A stretch of DNA of 31,524 bases from Vitrella brassicaformis (taxonomy: Eukaryota; Sar; Vitrellaceae). The position numbers and the translations under genes are program-made. Shown in pieces: positions 1 through 11,600 of the stretch. The notes beneath the pieces are model-generated. The model worked only from the letters and a program-made list of their open reading frames with translations. It did no database searches and was not told the DNA's origin. Positions within the stretch are counted from its first letter, which is position 1; the number at the start of each line of letters is the position of its first letter. The stretch spans positions 15,052 to 46,575 of the forward strand of contig CDMY01000591.1 of assembly GCA_001179505.1 (NCBI GenBank). Direction: 5' to 3'.

Positions 1-1503
1 GCGGATGACTCGTCGGCGCTCGGCAAACTTCACGGCATCCTCGTGTGGTTTCGAGCCCTGCGTCGCATCGGTCCCTCATACGGCTATCACCCAGAGACCG
101 CCAAGTCCTTCCTCGTCGTCAAACCCGAGCTCGAGCAGATCGCAAGGGAACTCTTCGAGCCCGAGGGGGTGCAGATCGTCACGGGCAAGAGGTTCCTGGG
201 CGGCTACGTGGGCGATGAGGGGGGAAGGGCGGCGTTCCTCTGCGAGAAGGTCGAGGGGTGGGTGCGCGGCGTGCGCGCGCTCACGTCTGCTGCCCGCAAC
301 TTCCCACACACGGCCCACGCGGCAATGACGAGGTCTCTGCAGATGGAGTGGGACTACGTCTTTCGCGTCGTGCTCACCGACGAGTGCGCTCTCAGCCCCC
401 TCCGCGAGGCCATCGCCAAGGAGCTGCTGCCGGCCCTCCTCGGCGGCCCTGTGACGCCGTCCGAGGTCGACCTGATGCTGCTGCCTGCCCGGCATGGCGG
501 CACCGGCATACGTGACCCTCTCGACCGTGCCGCAGCCGCCTACCCCGCTTCCCGCGCGAGCACCAAGGTGGTCTCCAAGTCCGTCCAAGGCAAGGCTCCG
601 TTCCACCCTGGCGACCATCGTGCCACCATCCGCCACGCCCTCACCCGGAGCAAGCAGCAGCAGGACGTCGCCCACAAGACCAAGAGGGAGGCCGCCCTGC
701 CGCACATCGACCGCCGGCGCCATCGCGTCCTCTCCCGCAGCGCCGAGTACAAGACGTCCGGCTGGCTGACCACCCTCCCGTCGACAGACAACAACACTGG
801 TCTTGATGCTGCGGAGTTTCGAGATGCCCTCAACATGCGTTACGGCCGTCACCCCCCCGGCCTCGCTGCACGCTGCGACCACTGCAACCAGCCCCTCACC
901 GTCGACCATGCGCTGTGCTGCAAGCGGTACGGCCTGGTGATTCGTCGCCACGACGAGCTGCGGGACACTTTTGCCGAGCTGATTGGGATGGCGTGGGGGG
1001 ACGCTGGTGTGCGTCGGGAGGTGGTGTTGAAGGAGGGAGAGGAGGGGGAGGGTGGGGTCAGGGCGGACATCGTCGCTCGGGGCGTGTGGGAGCGGCAGGC
1101 GGCTGCGTCGTTTGACATCTGTATTACGGATCCTGACGCAACGTCTTACGCTTCCAAGAACCGATCGACCAAGTCCATCCTGAAGCAGCACGAGACCGCC
1201 AAGAAGAAGAAATACCGCTCGGCCGTCTGCGACTCCCGCGTGACCTTCTGCCCTCTGGTGGTGACGTGTGACGGTGTGTGGGGACACGATGCCAACGTGT
1301 TCATCGCCCACATGGCTCATGCGCTGTTGGAGAAGGAGGGGTGGAAGGGTCGGGGGTTCAGTCATGTGTCTGGATGGATTCGCTCTCGCTTGTCTATCGC
1401 CCTCGCGCGTGCGACTAGCTTCTGTCTGCGTGGGGGAGGGAGGGGAGGGTTTGCGGGACTGGGGTGTGCTGATGGGGCGGGGATTGATCCCTCCTCCCCT
1501 TGA
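1..1503 (+). CDS. Non-LTR retroelement polyprotein, C-terminal part (reverse transcriptase end, zinc motif, restriction-like endonuclease)
   Basis: The frame is open from base 1 to the TGA at 1501-1503, so the gene is cut by the window edge. The first residues read ADDSSALGKL, which matches the end of the catalytic YxDD box of a reverse transcriptase. Next comes a segment with GYHPETAKSFLVV, like the thumb region of retroelement RTs. About 290 codons in, CDHCNQPLTVDHALCC gives a Cys/His zinc motif. It is followed by RADIV, FDICITDP and a Lys-rich stretch resembling the PD-(D/E)XK endonuclease of R2-like elements. An uninterrupted 501-codon frame contrasts with the exon-split genes next door and suits a mobile element. 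Function expected from the family: target-primed reverse transcription. No 3' poly(A) tract or target-site duplication is visible. The nuclease assignment is less certain than the RT assignment. Confidence 0.8.
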   Translation, partial: ADDSSALGKLHGILVWFRALRRIGPSYGYHPETAKSFLVVKPELEQIARELFEPEGVQIVTGKRFLGGYVGDEGGRAAFLCEKVEGWVRGVRALTSAARNFPHTAHAAMTRSLQMEWDYVFRVVLTDECALSPLREAIAKELLPALLGGPVTPSEVDLMLLPARHGGTGIRDPLDRAAAAYPASRASTKVVSKSVQGKAPFHPGDHRATIRHALTRSKQQQDVAHKTKREAALPHIDRRRHRVLSRSAEYKTSGWLTTLPSTDNNTGLDAAEFRDALNMRYGRHPPGLAARCDHCNQPLTVDHALCCKRYGLVIRRHDELRDTFAELIGMAWGDAGVRREVVLKEGEEGEGGVRADIVARGVWERQAAASFDICITDPDATSYASKNRSTKSILKQHETAKKKKYRSAVCDSRVTFCPLVVTCDGVWGHDANVFIAHMAHALLEKEGWKGRGFSHVSGWIRSRLSIALARATSFCLRGGGRGGFAGLGCADGAGIDPSSP

Positions 1504-1926
1504 GCCTGTTTGACTCTGCGTGCTGATGGGACTGTATTTGTATGAGTATCACGGACACACAGACGAGTGTTACGGTTAATGACAGTTTCCCCCCCCATCC
1601 GTTCCGCTCCTCCTCCAGCACAATTGCGGGCTTGAAAGTTGAGGTCCACAAGGAGAGGGCTTGGAGGATGGATGAGTATGTGATGATGCAGCGCATGTGA
1701 TGGATATGAAAGATGGCCCATCTTTGCGAGCAGACAGACGAGTGACTCATCAGGACGCCACCAAGGGAAACAAGCACGGCAGCAACGCCAGCAGAGATCA
1801 ATCACACGGACACGCAGAGGCAAGCAACCCGAGCAGCACTCCAAAGAATGAGCGAAGGAAGATGCTCACCTCAAATCAGGCAGAGAATCACTTCATCGGC
1901 TTGCTTGTTTGTGTTTGTCTGCGTGT
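1504..1926. other. Intergenic stretch after the retroelement
   Basis: No convincing gene is visible. It may contain the retroelement 3' untranslated region and an upstream non-coding or short coding exon of the following RA-PH gene. Short open frames at 1697-1951 and 1848-2132 start here, but they run into the pyrimidine-rich tract before the AG at 1931-1932 and look like 5' UTR or intron. Confidence 0.4.
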
Positions 1927-4907
1927 ATGCAGGTCATTACTTATCCGTTGAGGGTGTACTGTCACCCGGACAACACCTACTACACGCTACACGTGCCGCA
2001 GCACACCACTGCAACGTCAGTCAGCCGTCAATCCACACAAGCCATCGTGACGCCTGTATTGTTTGTCATTCTGTCTGTCTGTCACACTGTGATTGTGTTG
2101 TGCGTGCAGCCAGGTGTGTGAGCTGCTGCTGAGGAAGAAAAGCCTGACAGTGTCCGCAGCGGCGGCCAAACACACCGAGAACCCGCCGTGTCATCTCTAC
2201 ATCGTCACACCGGGCCACCACTCAACGCACTGCCACCAGTCAGCACTCACTCTCACACACACAAACACAACACACACAGCCCACGTCTGCCTGCCTGTCT
2301 GTGTGTCTGCAGGCTGGCACCATCCGCTTTGCCTTTGGCAATCCAGCAGGAGGTCGGCGCTTCTTCGCTGAAGTTTCTGCTCAGAGAGGACACACACGCG
2401 TCTGAGAGGGGTGGAAGGAGGAGCGTGACGGTGCCTGAGGCGGTGAGTGTGACTGACGAGGGCATCGGTGCGCTCAGACGGGCCAGGACCGACGCGTTGA
2501 TGACACTCATGACGCCGCAAGAGGTGACTGGCAGAGAAGAGTCATGCGTGTGTCAGCATCTCTCTCTCTCTCTCTGTGTGTGTGTCCATCCTGTGTGTGT
2601 TAGGGTTCTGGTGTGGGTGGTGGCCCTTCCTCTCCACCAGCACCAGCAGCAGCAGCAGCAGCGTCGCCATCCCGCGACGCCCAGAAGCAGCAGGCGCGTC
2701 AGAACGGCCGTGTGGCGGCGTCAGGGTCGCCTGTGCATCATCATCACGGTGCTGCGGAGGACTTCATGCTGGCGAGGGACAGAATGGAGTCGGAGATCGA
2801 CCTCTCAGCTGTACAGGAGAAACTCGAAAAGGTCCGCAGATTGGACAATACAGAAAGGCATTCTGTGTTGCCGAGGAGGGGATCCGTGTGTATGTTATAT
2901 GTGTGTCTTCTTTGTTGTGTGCAGGGTTTGCGGACGGGCTGGCTTGAGAAGCTGAGCAAGGACGGGACGCAGTGGAAGGTGCGGCACGTCATCCTGCAGC
3001 CTGATGGGGTCTGGTACTGCAAGGTGAGATTGGCCCGCCATCCATCCATCCATCCAACGAATGCCATGCACACAGACACATGAGATGGTGTGTGTCCTTA
3101 TAATCAGGACCCGCACAGGTCACGCACACGCGTCTGCATCCCCTTGTCCGACTGCGAAAAGGTCATAGATAGTCACATCACACACCACACCCATGATCTG
3201 ATCCTTCCCACCCACACACACAGACCGACCTGACATGCACATTCGTCTGTCTATGCCGTGGTCTTCGTCCATCAGGTGTTGGAGGTGCCCGAGGACAAGC
3301 GCATCTTCCACCTGGTGACGAGCAGCCGGCACTACTTCTTCCGCGTCAAGACCAGCGGCGACCGGGACGGCTGGCTCGTCGCCATCGCCAAACAAGCCGC
3401 ACTCATCAAGGAACAGGACCTCCTCGTGCAGGCCGAACGAGTAAGGTGGCACACACAGGTGTGTGTGGGTCACTACACTGTCTGTGTGTGAATGCATGTT
3501 TGTTTGGTCCGTCAGTCCATAATGGAGGCGGAGGTGCGTCGGGCGAACCGGCAGCTGGACTACCTGGCTTCCATGATGGAGCTGGACGGCACTCTCGAGT
3601 GCCAGGAGAGCAGGCAGCTGCTGCTGGACTTCGTCCAGAACATCCGGGACACGAGCCCACGCGAATGGCCTGCAGGTCCGTCCGATTGTCCGCCCTGCAA
3701 TCCACCTCACATACAGGCACAGCACACCCACACCTCTCTCCCCCTGTATGTCTCTCTGTGTGTGTGCGTGCCACCGTGTAGGGTTCACCTTTGATGACGT
3801 CAAGAGCTACATAATGCGCTACCGCAATGACGCCTTCAGCCGCAACCGCACGACGCCATCACGCCAGCAGCAGCGGCCGTCAAGACGGCACAGCAGACAC
3901 GCCACACGAGACAAAGACAAAGACCGAGACAGAGACAGAGAACGGAGGGCCCCCCCCACCCCCACCAGCACCACCACTCAGCCTCTCCGAGGCGACCTCA
4001 CCCCCGCCCCCATTCCCGAGTCAACACCAGCGTCAGCAACAGCAGCAGCGGCGGAACAACAGCAAGACCACCACATGGCGATCGTCATGACCGCCACAGA
4101 GGTGCCCGAAGGAGGGAGCCAACACACCACCACCGCCCTCGACGAGGCTTTCCAGGAGGCTCGGGCGTCATCTCACATCGCTCATGTGGCCTGTCCTGAC
4201 CCCTTCGACACATCCACCCACACCTACGCCAACGACAATAAAGCCATGGATCAGCCCAACAAGCGCGGCAAGAGCCACAGCCCCACCAAGGCGGCAGAGA
4301 TGGACATGGCAGGCCCTTCTCTCGTCTACCGCGACGACCATCATGACCATCTTGATGACTCTGGCCACCTCAGCGCACCTGAGGAGGACACACGCACCGA
4401 CACAAGCAAAGTCAGCAGCAAGACGGCGAAGCGCTCGGAGACGGCTGACGATGGGGTGGTGATGGTGGTGGGTCGGGAAGAGTCTAATGACGGCTTGCCG
4501 AAAGCGACACTGGCACACAGCCCCAGCGAGCCACACATCTCCATGAGCTGGAGCGGTGACCAAGGCAACTCGCCCACCACAGCAGCAGCAGATGGGGATG
4601 GGAGAAGGCTGAGCATGGCGGCTTTGCGGCGGGGTGATAGTGATGGCTCTGAGGCCGCTGCGACACAAAGGGAAGTCGAAGAGCTCGACACTGCCAAAGG
4701 TGAGTGAAGTGAGGCGACTCACTGCACTGACCCACACACACAGAGCCACGCACACAATGCTCTGCGTGTGTCTGTGTGTGTGCAGCCCAGCAGGTGCGTC
4801 AGTGGCTGTCGTCAGCCGTGTTCCCCAAGTTCATCGGGGTGCCCGCCTTTCGGCGAAGGCTCGCCCAGTTCCCGGCCAGCAGCACCCTGGACATCATGCC
4901 GCCATGA
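1927..4907 (+). CDS. Signalling adaptor with Ras-association-like segment followed by PH domain
   Basis: My model joins exons 1927-2015, 2110-2203, 2313-2399, possibly 2461-2523, 2604-2831, 2925-3023, 3108-3161, 3276-3440, 3516-3675, 3782-4699 and 4786-4907, giving about 690 aa in one frame. Residues 3-75 (ITYPLRVYCHPDNTYYTLHV, then VCELLLRKKSL) resemble a Ras-association or ubiquitin-like fold. Residues about 188-283 are a PH domain: GWLEKLSKDGTQWKVRHVIL, DPHRSRTRVCIPLSDCEK, IFHLVTSSRHYFFRVKT and a closing GDRDGWLVAIAKQ helix. An alpha-helical segment and GFTFDDVKSYIMRYRNDAF follow, then about 280 residues of low-complexity Ser/Thr/His/Asp-rich sequence and a short ordered C-terminus (WLSSAVFPKFIGVPAFRRRL). 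By family, PH domains bind phosphoinositides and RA domains bind small GTPases. The start is uncertain: the ATG at 1927 overlaps a possible splice acceptor. The exon around 2313-2523 has two in-phase solutions. Confidence 0.65.
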
Positions 4908-5418
4908 CAGACAGACACCCCACCGTCGATCCATCGAGCACATATGGTCAGCTGCCTTTCGTTGAGAGATGTGTGTGTGTCTGGTAGTACGTGTGAGTCC
5001 GTCGAGTGACTGACTCTATTTCTCTGCCTGGCCGACATGTGTGTTCGCATCGCATGGGTCAATCAATTTGTGATCGAGTGGCCGGGCTGTAGATACATAC
5101 AACAACACGTGAATGCAATATATGCGCCGTTTCTGATGGTGCACGTGAATGCAACTCGATAGAGACAGACAGACAGACGGACGGACGGACGGACGACCAC
5201 CAGCAGTACACCACAGCCGACCAAAGGAGAGAGTGCACTAGACGCCCCCCTCACTCACTCAACACGCAGGTAGGAAGGCGCTGCCAGGCTTTTTTGTGGT
5301 CTGGGTGGGAGCTCAATTGACCGATGAGCACATCCTATGCACTCAGCAAGTCGACCATCCCGTCACACACACATTAGACTCAACACACAATGGAATAAGA
5401 CCACAGCCATCACAGTGA
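4908..5418. other. Convergent 3' intergenic region
   Basis: It lies between the stop of the RA-PH gene (+) and the stop of the kinase-ankyrin gene (-), so it should hold both 3' UTRs and polyadenylation sites. I see no further gene. A short tetranucleotide tract (GACA turning into GACG) lies at about 5163-5198. Confidence 0.5.
5163..5198. repeat. Tetranucleotide microsatellite (GACA)n/(GACG)n
   Basis: A run of GACA units is followed directly by GACG units in the non-coding gap between two convergent genes. The same GACA unit recurs widely in the subtelomeric part of the window. Confidence 0.85.
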
Positions 5419-8400
5419 CTATCGCTTGTACTTCTCCATGATCTTTCTGATCTCCGTCCTTCCTTTCGCCCAATCCCACGGGGTCTCCCTCTGTCGTCAT
5501 GAGATGAGATGAGATGAGCACATGACTCGGCCCATCGATGGTGTGAATGTCTGTGTGTACTCACGTCGTTGCCTTTGATGTCGAGCAGAGCACCGCCGCC
5601 CCACTCGAGCCTTTGAGAATGACACAGAGGCAGACACAGAGAGAGTGTGAATGAGACACTCGCGTCAGTCATCTGTGTCGCTCACAACTGAGACACAGCG
5701 GCAGAGTGGACCCCGCCTGCAGCCAAATGGAGTGGCGTGAATCCGTTCTGTGTGTGTCACGCACACAGAGAAAGGCAATCAAACAACCAAGAGGCATTCT
5801 GTATTTTTTCGCAGGTGAGGTCTCACATTGTTTGTCTCGGTGAGCAGCCTTTCCCCTCCTTTGGCATACAGAACCTTCATCACATCGACATGACCATAGA
5901 GGGCAGCCTTCATGAATGGCGTCTTGCCCCCCTGCAATCCACACACACACACACTCACACACAATCGGCAACTGAGGCGCAGAGACATGTGTGTGCTGTT
6001 ACCCTGCCGCGTGCATCGATCAGTTTGGGATCCCACGCCAGCAGCTGATTGACAGCCGCAATACGCCTCTCCTGGGCAGCCCAATGGATGGCGTTATCAT
6101 CCTTTTACATTCCATCACAGCCAACACAAACATTCATCTCAATCAGCGTCACTTTGCAGCAGAAGCACTTGACTTCTTCCTCGTCGAGGATGCTCGGTTC
6201 GTGCAGCTTGATTAGCTGAGCAACAGACGTGACGTCACCAGCTAACACCGCAGAAAAAATGTTCCTCTTCAACACACAATATACATCACATACAAGCGAC
6301 TGTGTCAGACGTGAACGATCAGAGCTCTTTCGGTATTACCCGTTTGATTTTCGTCGGGAGGGCTTCATTATCGATTCTCAGGCCGGTGTCCGCCTGACAT
6401 GCAAGAGCGAAAAAATAATGCTTGCCATTGAGACAACGGCTCTCTCACTGGTTTGGTTTGCGGCTGTGGTGCGTCTGGAGGTGACTTGACTGATGCGTCA
6501 GGCTGACCAGGGGACGCTACAACACACGCAGATCAAGTGGAATGCCTCTCTCTGCCGCTGCCTCATATACCGACCTGTTTGCACCACAGGCTTGATCTGT
6601 GCGGGAGAGACCGTGCTGGGAAGCCCCGTTGTGGTAGTGGCCATGCTGGTGTGCACACCCGATGTGGGACTGATAGGCGACACGCCAGCGGGACTCACGG
6701 ACAGCCCATTGGGCGCCGCATCTGCATGCATTCGACGACGCGCCACGGCAATGGGCTGTCCTTTCTTATACTGTTGACTGACCCGATGAAATGCCGAGCT
6801 TCGCGAGCACCTGCGGGCGAGTCAGATGCGGCAAACTGCCATGACGTACGCTTATCTCAATTGTATGTCGAATACCTCCTTCGCTGCGGGGCGATCGACC
6901 GGATTGAACGCAAAACAACTCTGATCGACACAGAGCGGCAATGGCGCGAGACACAGTGTCCATAAGGCCGCTTTCGTTTTCATGTGCCTTGATGGCCTCC
7001 TTGGTGTGTTGGGGCAGGGAACTGGGAATGTCAGGGATCTGACAGAGGGGAGGAAGAGAAACAGGGATGTTTGGCTCGGGTGTCAGGAAAAGGACAGTCA
7101 CCTTTCCCTGCACGACAACTGCAGTGATGATCTGCACGTGGACCTTACCCTCGAAGGGAGGCCGGCCTGAACACCACAACACTGGAAAACGCTGCGCAGA
7201 TTATGCAGACCTGCTGACCTCCAAACAGCTCAGCCAGTACTGAAGCATAGAAGCGCACAGTATTGAATAGCGAGAGATTGTGCACCAGTGTCTGGCGACA
7301 CGTCTGCTTACTTCCTCCCAGGGCCCAGATGTCGTCTTTCTCAGAGAGCTTCTCCACTGAAACACAGAGAGAGAGAGAGAGAGAGACGGACGAGTGAAGA
7401 TCGCCGACAAATTCGATTCTCACACTTACATTCATCCTTCAGGGACTCGGGGGACATATAGTTGGGCGTGCCCCCTCCTGCAGCGCACTCAAGATACGTC
7501 TCAAGATTGTGGTCAATTCAGCCTCTTAGCGGTTCTGTGCCTGTCTTCGTGTACCTCCGGCGACTGTAGTTGTCCTCTGGATGCTGCGCGTCATACCGAA
7601 GTCAGATATCTTAATGGTCAAACCCTGACCCAACTGACACACGGGAGGGAGAGACGAAGCAACCAAAAGGCGCCCCATAGAGAGCGGCAAAGAACACTGT
7701 GTCCTCACCAGAAGGTTTCCAGGCTTCAGGTCCCTGTGCATGATGCCGTTATCGTGAAGATACTGCAGACCCTCACATATCTGACAAAGACAGACACAGA
7801 CGACAGGTGGCGGTCGGTGTGTCCCGTTCGTCCGCTCTGCTGCACCTCTCTGACGAATTTGTCGCGGACGTCCGGCTTCAGCGGTCGGTTCTTGGCCAGG
7901 TATTGCTCCAGTGAGCCGCCCTCACACAACTCTGATCCACAAAGACAGACACTTAAGATGCCCATTGACAAAGTCCGAAAGAGGCCGACCTGTGACGATC
8001 ACGAGGCCGTATTTCCTGTGTGTGCAGACGCCCAGGAACTCAACTATGTTGGGGTGGCGGAGGTGCTGCATCTCCTGAGCCTCGGCCAGAATATCCTCCA
8101 TCGCCCCAGCCATCAGGTCCTACACGCCACACCAATACAGACGGCACACAATGCAGTGACGGGAGTTCAGCCGCTCACCTCATCGTCGACGTCTTCCCCG
8201 GTGCCCCTGCTGGCGTCCGCCCTCAACTTGTCGACATTCATGATCTTGACGGCCACGGGCCGCCCCTTCCACAGCCCCTTGTAGACCACCCCGAAGCCCC
8301 CGCTCCCTACAGTACATGATCGATACGAGTCATGACAACACAGCACACAACCAGCAGACAACAAGAGCGTCGGGTCGGGAGGGGGGGTGCAATCGGGCCA

Positions 8401-8491
8401 TCTGGCGGCTGTTGCGCCGACCGAGGGGCTTGTCATTCTCATTGATGGTCAGGTCCCTCGCCCTGATCAACAAACGGGGGTTGGCGGCCAT
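5419..8491 (-). CDS. TKL-type protein kinase with C-terminal ankyrin repeats
   Basis: Twenty-two exons keep one frame and give 535 aa (exon 1 8491-8422, exon 2 8306-8179, last exon 5490-5419). Residues 18-285 form the kinase domain: glycine loop GSGGFG (24-29), VAVK lysine 44, probable helix-C Glu79, HPNIVEFLGV, HRDLKPGN (Asp155, Asn160), DFG (Asp173), GTPNYMSPE in place of APE, DDIWALG and NPVDRP. All catalytic residues are present, so it should be active on Ser/Thr or Tyr; the style resembles MLK/Raf-like TKL kinases. A Ser/Thr/Pro-rich linker (286-370) leads to about five ankyrin repeats (371-535), for example GKTPFMKAALYGHVDVMKVL and NGFTPLHLAAGG, ending ETPWDWAKGRTEIRKIMEKY. Exon 9 (7239-7219) is a 21-nt microexon. 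The intron after 6988 needs a GC donor to keep the kinase C-lobe at normal length. The start at 8491 is the first in-frame ATG after a stop (TGA at 8533-8531), but an upstream exon is possible. Confidence 0.88.
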
Positions 8492-8693
8492 CCTGAACAC
8501 CCACTTGTGAAGGGCGCGCTGCCAGGGGGCTCAGCCACTCGAGAAAAGGGCCTTGGGTCTCGCAGAATTGTCGGATTTTGGAGCGGGAGGAGAATTCTGC
8601 GAGCTTGGGGGCCATGGGGGCCGAAACGCATGCAACGGTGTTCCGCGCACACAGCATGGTTTCTCGTCTCGTCTGTGCAGCGTGATCAGTCCC
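8492..8693. promoter_or_regulatory. Putative bidirectional promoter between kinase and Ca channel genes
   Basis: Only about 200 bp separate the modelled start codons of the kinase gene (-) and the channel gene (+). Both promoters and 5' UTRs must lie here or overlap coding sequence, unless either gene has an upstream exon. No TATA-like element is evident. The inference rests on spacing alone. Confidence 0.4.
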
Positions 8694-11600
8694 ATGAGGT
8701 CCGGCAGCACTCACACACCGGTGGCTCCTTTCCTCTTGGACGCCGGATGTGGCAGCGTTCGCACCAGCAGCAGCTCCGCAGCTGCAGCCGGGCCAGCTGC
8801 GGCGCCCTTCTTAAACCGCTTTCCCGTCGTCCAGATGGTCTCTTTACGAACACTGAAGGCGCGCGACAGTGCTCTGTCGTTTTTCTCCCATGTGTGGAAG
8901 CGGCGACACAGCAAGAGCGGTCTGAGGGACGGCCAACCCTTCAACTACATCATCCACGGCAAGCAGCTGCGGTTCCCCGAGTACTCTCTGTTTGTGTTCA
9001 GCGACAAGAACAAGTTTCGCTATTGGTGTGTGTGGCTGACCGAGTTTGTGTGGTTCGAGAGGGCCATCTTGCTCTGCATCGTACTTAACTCCATCTCTCT
9101 GGCCTTCTACGGCCACGACCAGAAACAAGAGGTCAAGGCCTTCCTGGACGACTTGGACATTTTCTTCACGGTGGTGTTCAACCTCGAGATGGCCGTCAAG
9201 ATTGTGAGTCGGGGGTTTGTGTTGGGGCCGGGGGCTTACCTCAAGGACGCCTGGAACTGGCTGGACTTCTTCGTGGTGCTCTCGGCCGACCTCGGATACG
9301 CTCTGCAGAGCGTGCCGGCACTCAAAAAAATCAATGTGCTCAGGACATTCAGGGTGAGACATGCACGCGGCAGGAAAGATTTTGTCGTACGCGCGTGTCT
9401 GTATGCGTGTGTCTGTGTGGTTAGGCGTTCCGTCCGTTGAGGTCGCTGAATGCGCTTCCAGGGATGAGGATTATTGTGGCGACATTGTTTCAGTCTCTGC
9501 CGAAGCTGGGCAATCTGTTCCTCTTGGCGTGTTTTGTGCTGGGCCTCTTTGCCATCCTCGGCATCAACCTCTTCGAACGCACTTACTGGAACAGGCAAGT
9601 GGCATGAATATCACACACACACACAGATAGGCTGTCTTCCTGTGTCTCTCTTGTGTGTGACAAGGAGACACGTAGACAAACAGATTCCTTCCGTATGTGT
9701 CTGTGTATTGCGCAGGTGTCGGTTCACCGTCCGGCCAGTGGATGGCCTGTGGGAGATCGATCCGCACCAGCTGGACTTCTTCTGCGGCGCCGCATACCGC
9801 TGCAAAAACCCCGACAAGCGCACCACCTTCTGCCGCAACCTGCTCGACGCCGACTTCGACACACTCTATAACACCAACTACAGCAGCTACTACTCAGAGC
9901 TGTCGGACTCACTTGTGGGCGAATCGGCAGACTACGGCGTCACTGGTGAGTCATGGAGACACACAGACACAGAGGGAGACATAGGCGCTTCAATGTGGTG
10001 TTGTTTTGTGTGTTGGTGTGTGTGAGGGTGCAGGATTTCAGCACATGGGTACGGCGTTTCTGACGGTGTTTCAGTGCATCACGCTGGAGGGATGGGTCGA
10101 GCAAATGTACAAGTAAGACGACAGACAACCAAACAAGGCAGCAATCACATACAGCGACTCCCACACCACCAGCAAACACACGCAGGTTTCAGGACTCCTA
10201 CAGCAAGTGGTTCGCGTCAGTCTACTTCTCTCTGCTGATCCTCCTCGGTGCGGTGTTTGTGGTCAACCTCACTTTGGCCGTGTTGTGGGAGCGGTTCGAG
10301 GACAACGCGCGCAAGCGTCAGATGGAGCAGCCGACGAGCGAGGAGGCCAAAGTGAACGACAAGCTGTTCGCGTCGGTGGGGCATGCCTGGATGAAGAGCC
10401 TGGCGCAGGTCATCAAGGCCATCGATGAGAAGAACCTGCAGATGAGGTTCAAATCCTTCTCATCGGTCGGTCAGCCACCTGCACGCAGACAGAGAGAGAC
10501 AGACAGAGAGAGGGATACACATCGGTTGTGTGAATGCAGAAGGGCGACGCGAGTAGGAGTCCGTCTGTGCGTGGTGGCAACAGTGGTGATGGCTACTCGG
10601 CCGGCTCCTTCCTCTCTGAGGCCACTGAGGAGCCGCTGAGCACACGAATTGTCGTGTAAACAGGAAGGCAGCCCTTCAAATGCATACATACGCCACGCTC
10701 ACCCATACCATAAACGTCTGTCTGTTTGTGTTTGTATGCATATGCTATGCAGTGCAGTCAGGACATTCTGCTACACGGCAAGCGACACTGATATCACCGA
10801 CGCAAACAAACACGCTTGACTTGTGTGTCTCTGCACGATGTGTGTCAGATATCGACCTCCCCGCTGTTCATTTTCCTGATGGTAATATGCATCTTGGCCA
10901 ACACCATCATCCTCGCACTCGACCGATACGACGACGATAACCCAATCTCACCCGCACAACAAACCACTTTCGAGAATATGAACCTCGCATTCACCGTACG
11001 TGGGCCGCCACCGTTTCCAGAGGCTGCGATTTGTCTTTATGCTATTGTGTGGTGTGCGCACGTGCAGGTGATATTCTCTGTGGAGATTCTGTTGAAGCTC
11101 ATCGGCTTCGGGCGGGGATTCTTCAGGGACTCATTTAACATTTTCGGTCAGTGACTGAGTGGGAGAGATCCACACAACACCTTTGCAAGTGCCCTTCTCG
11201 TCTTTGTCAGATTCGGTTGTGGTGATCTTTTCGATCGTCGAGCTGACGCAGCCTGGCGGTGCGGGTGCGTCGGCATTCAGGACATTCAGGCTGCTGCGCA
11301 TTCTAAAACTCGCACGCAACTGGACGGTCAGCCAATCAATCACATCACTGAGACATACTCACAGTAAAGTGGGTCATTGTGTGAGGGCGCTTGGTCTGTG
11401 TGCTGTGCAGTCTCTGCGTATATTGCTTGAGGTGCTTGGGAAAGCTGTCGGGGCGATGAGCAACTTCTGCTTCCTGCTCTTCCTCTTCCTTTACATATAC
11501 ACTCTCATCGGTCAGCCAAGACACGCACACACACGCACATCAATCAGTACACTGCTGCAATCCATATGCAGGCATGACGCTCTTTGCGGGCAAGTTGCCG

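Noticed and set aside
76-1365. Long open frame on the minus strand opposite the retroelement
   Set aside because: It mirrors the GC-rich RT frame and its translation shows no domain; the plus strand has the ADD box and zinc motif.
8387-9088. Plus-strand frame overlapping the kinase start and channel exon 1
   Set aside because: It ignores the channel frame that encodes S1-S4 and the kinase exon 1 frame that leads into the glycine loop; no domain is seen in its translation.
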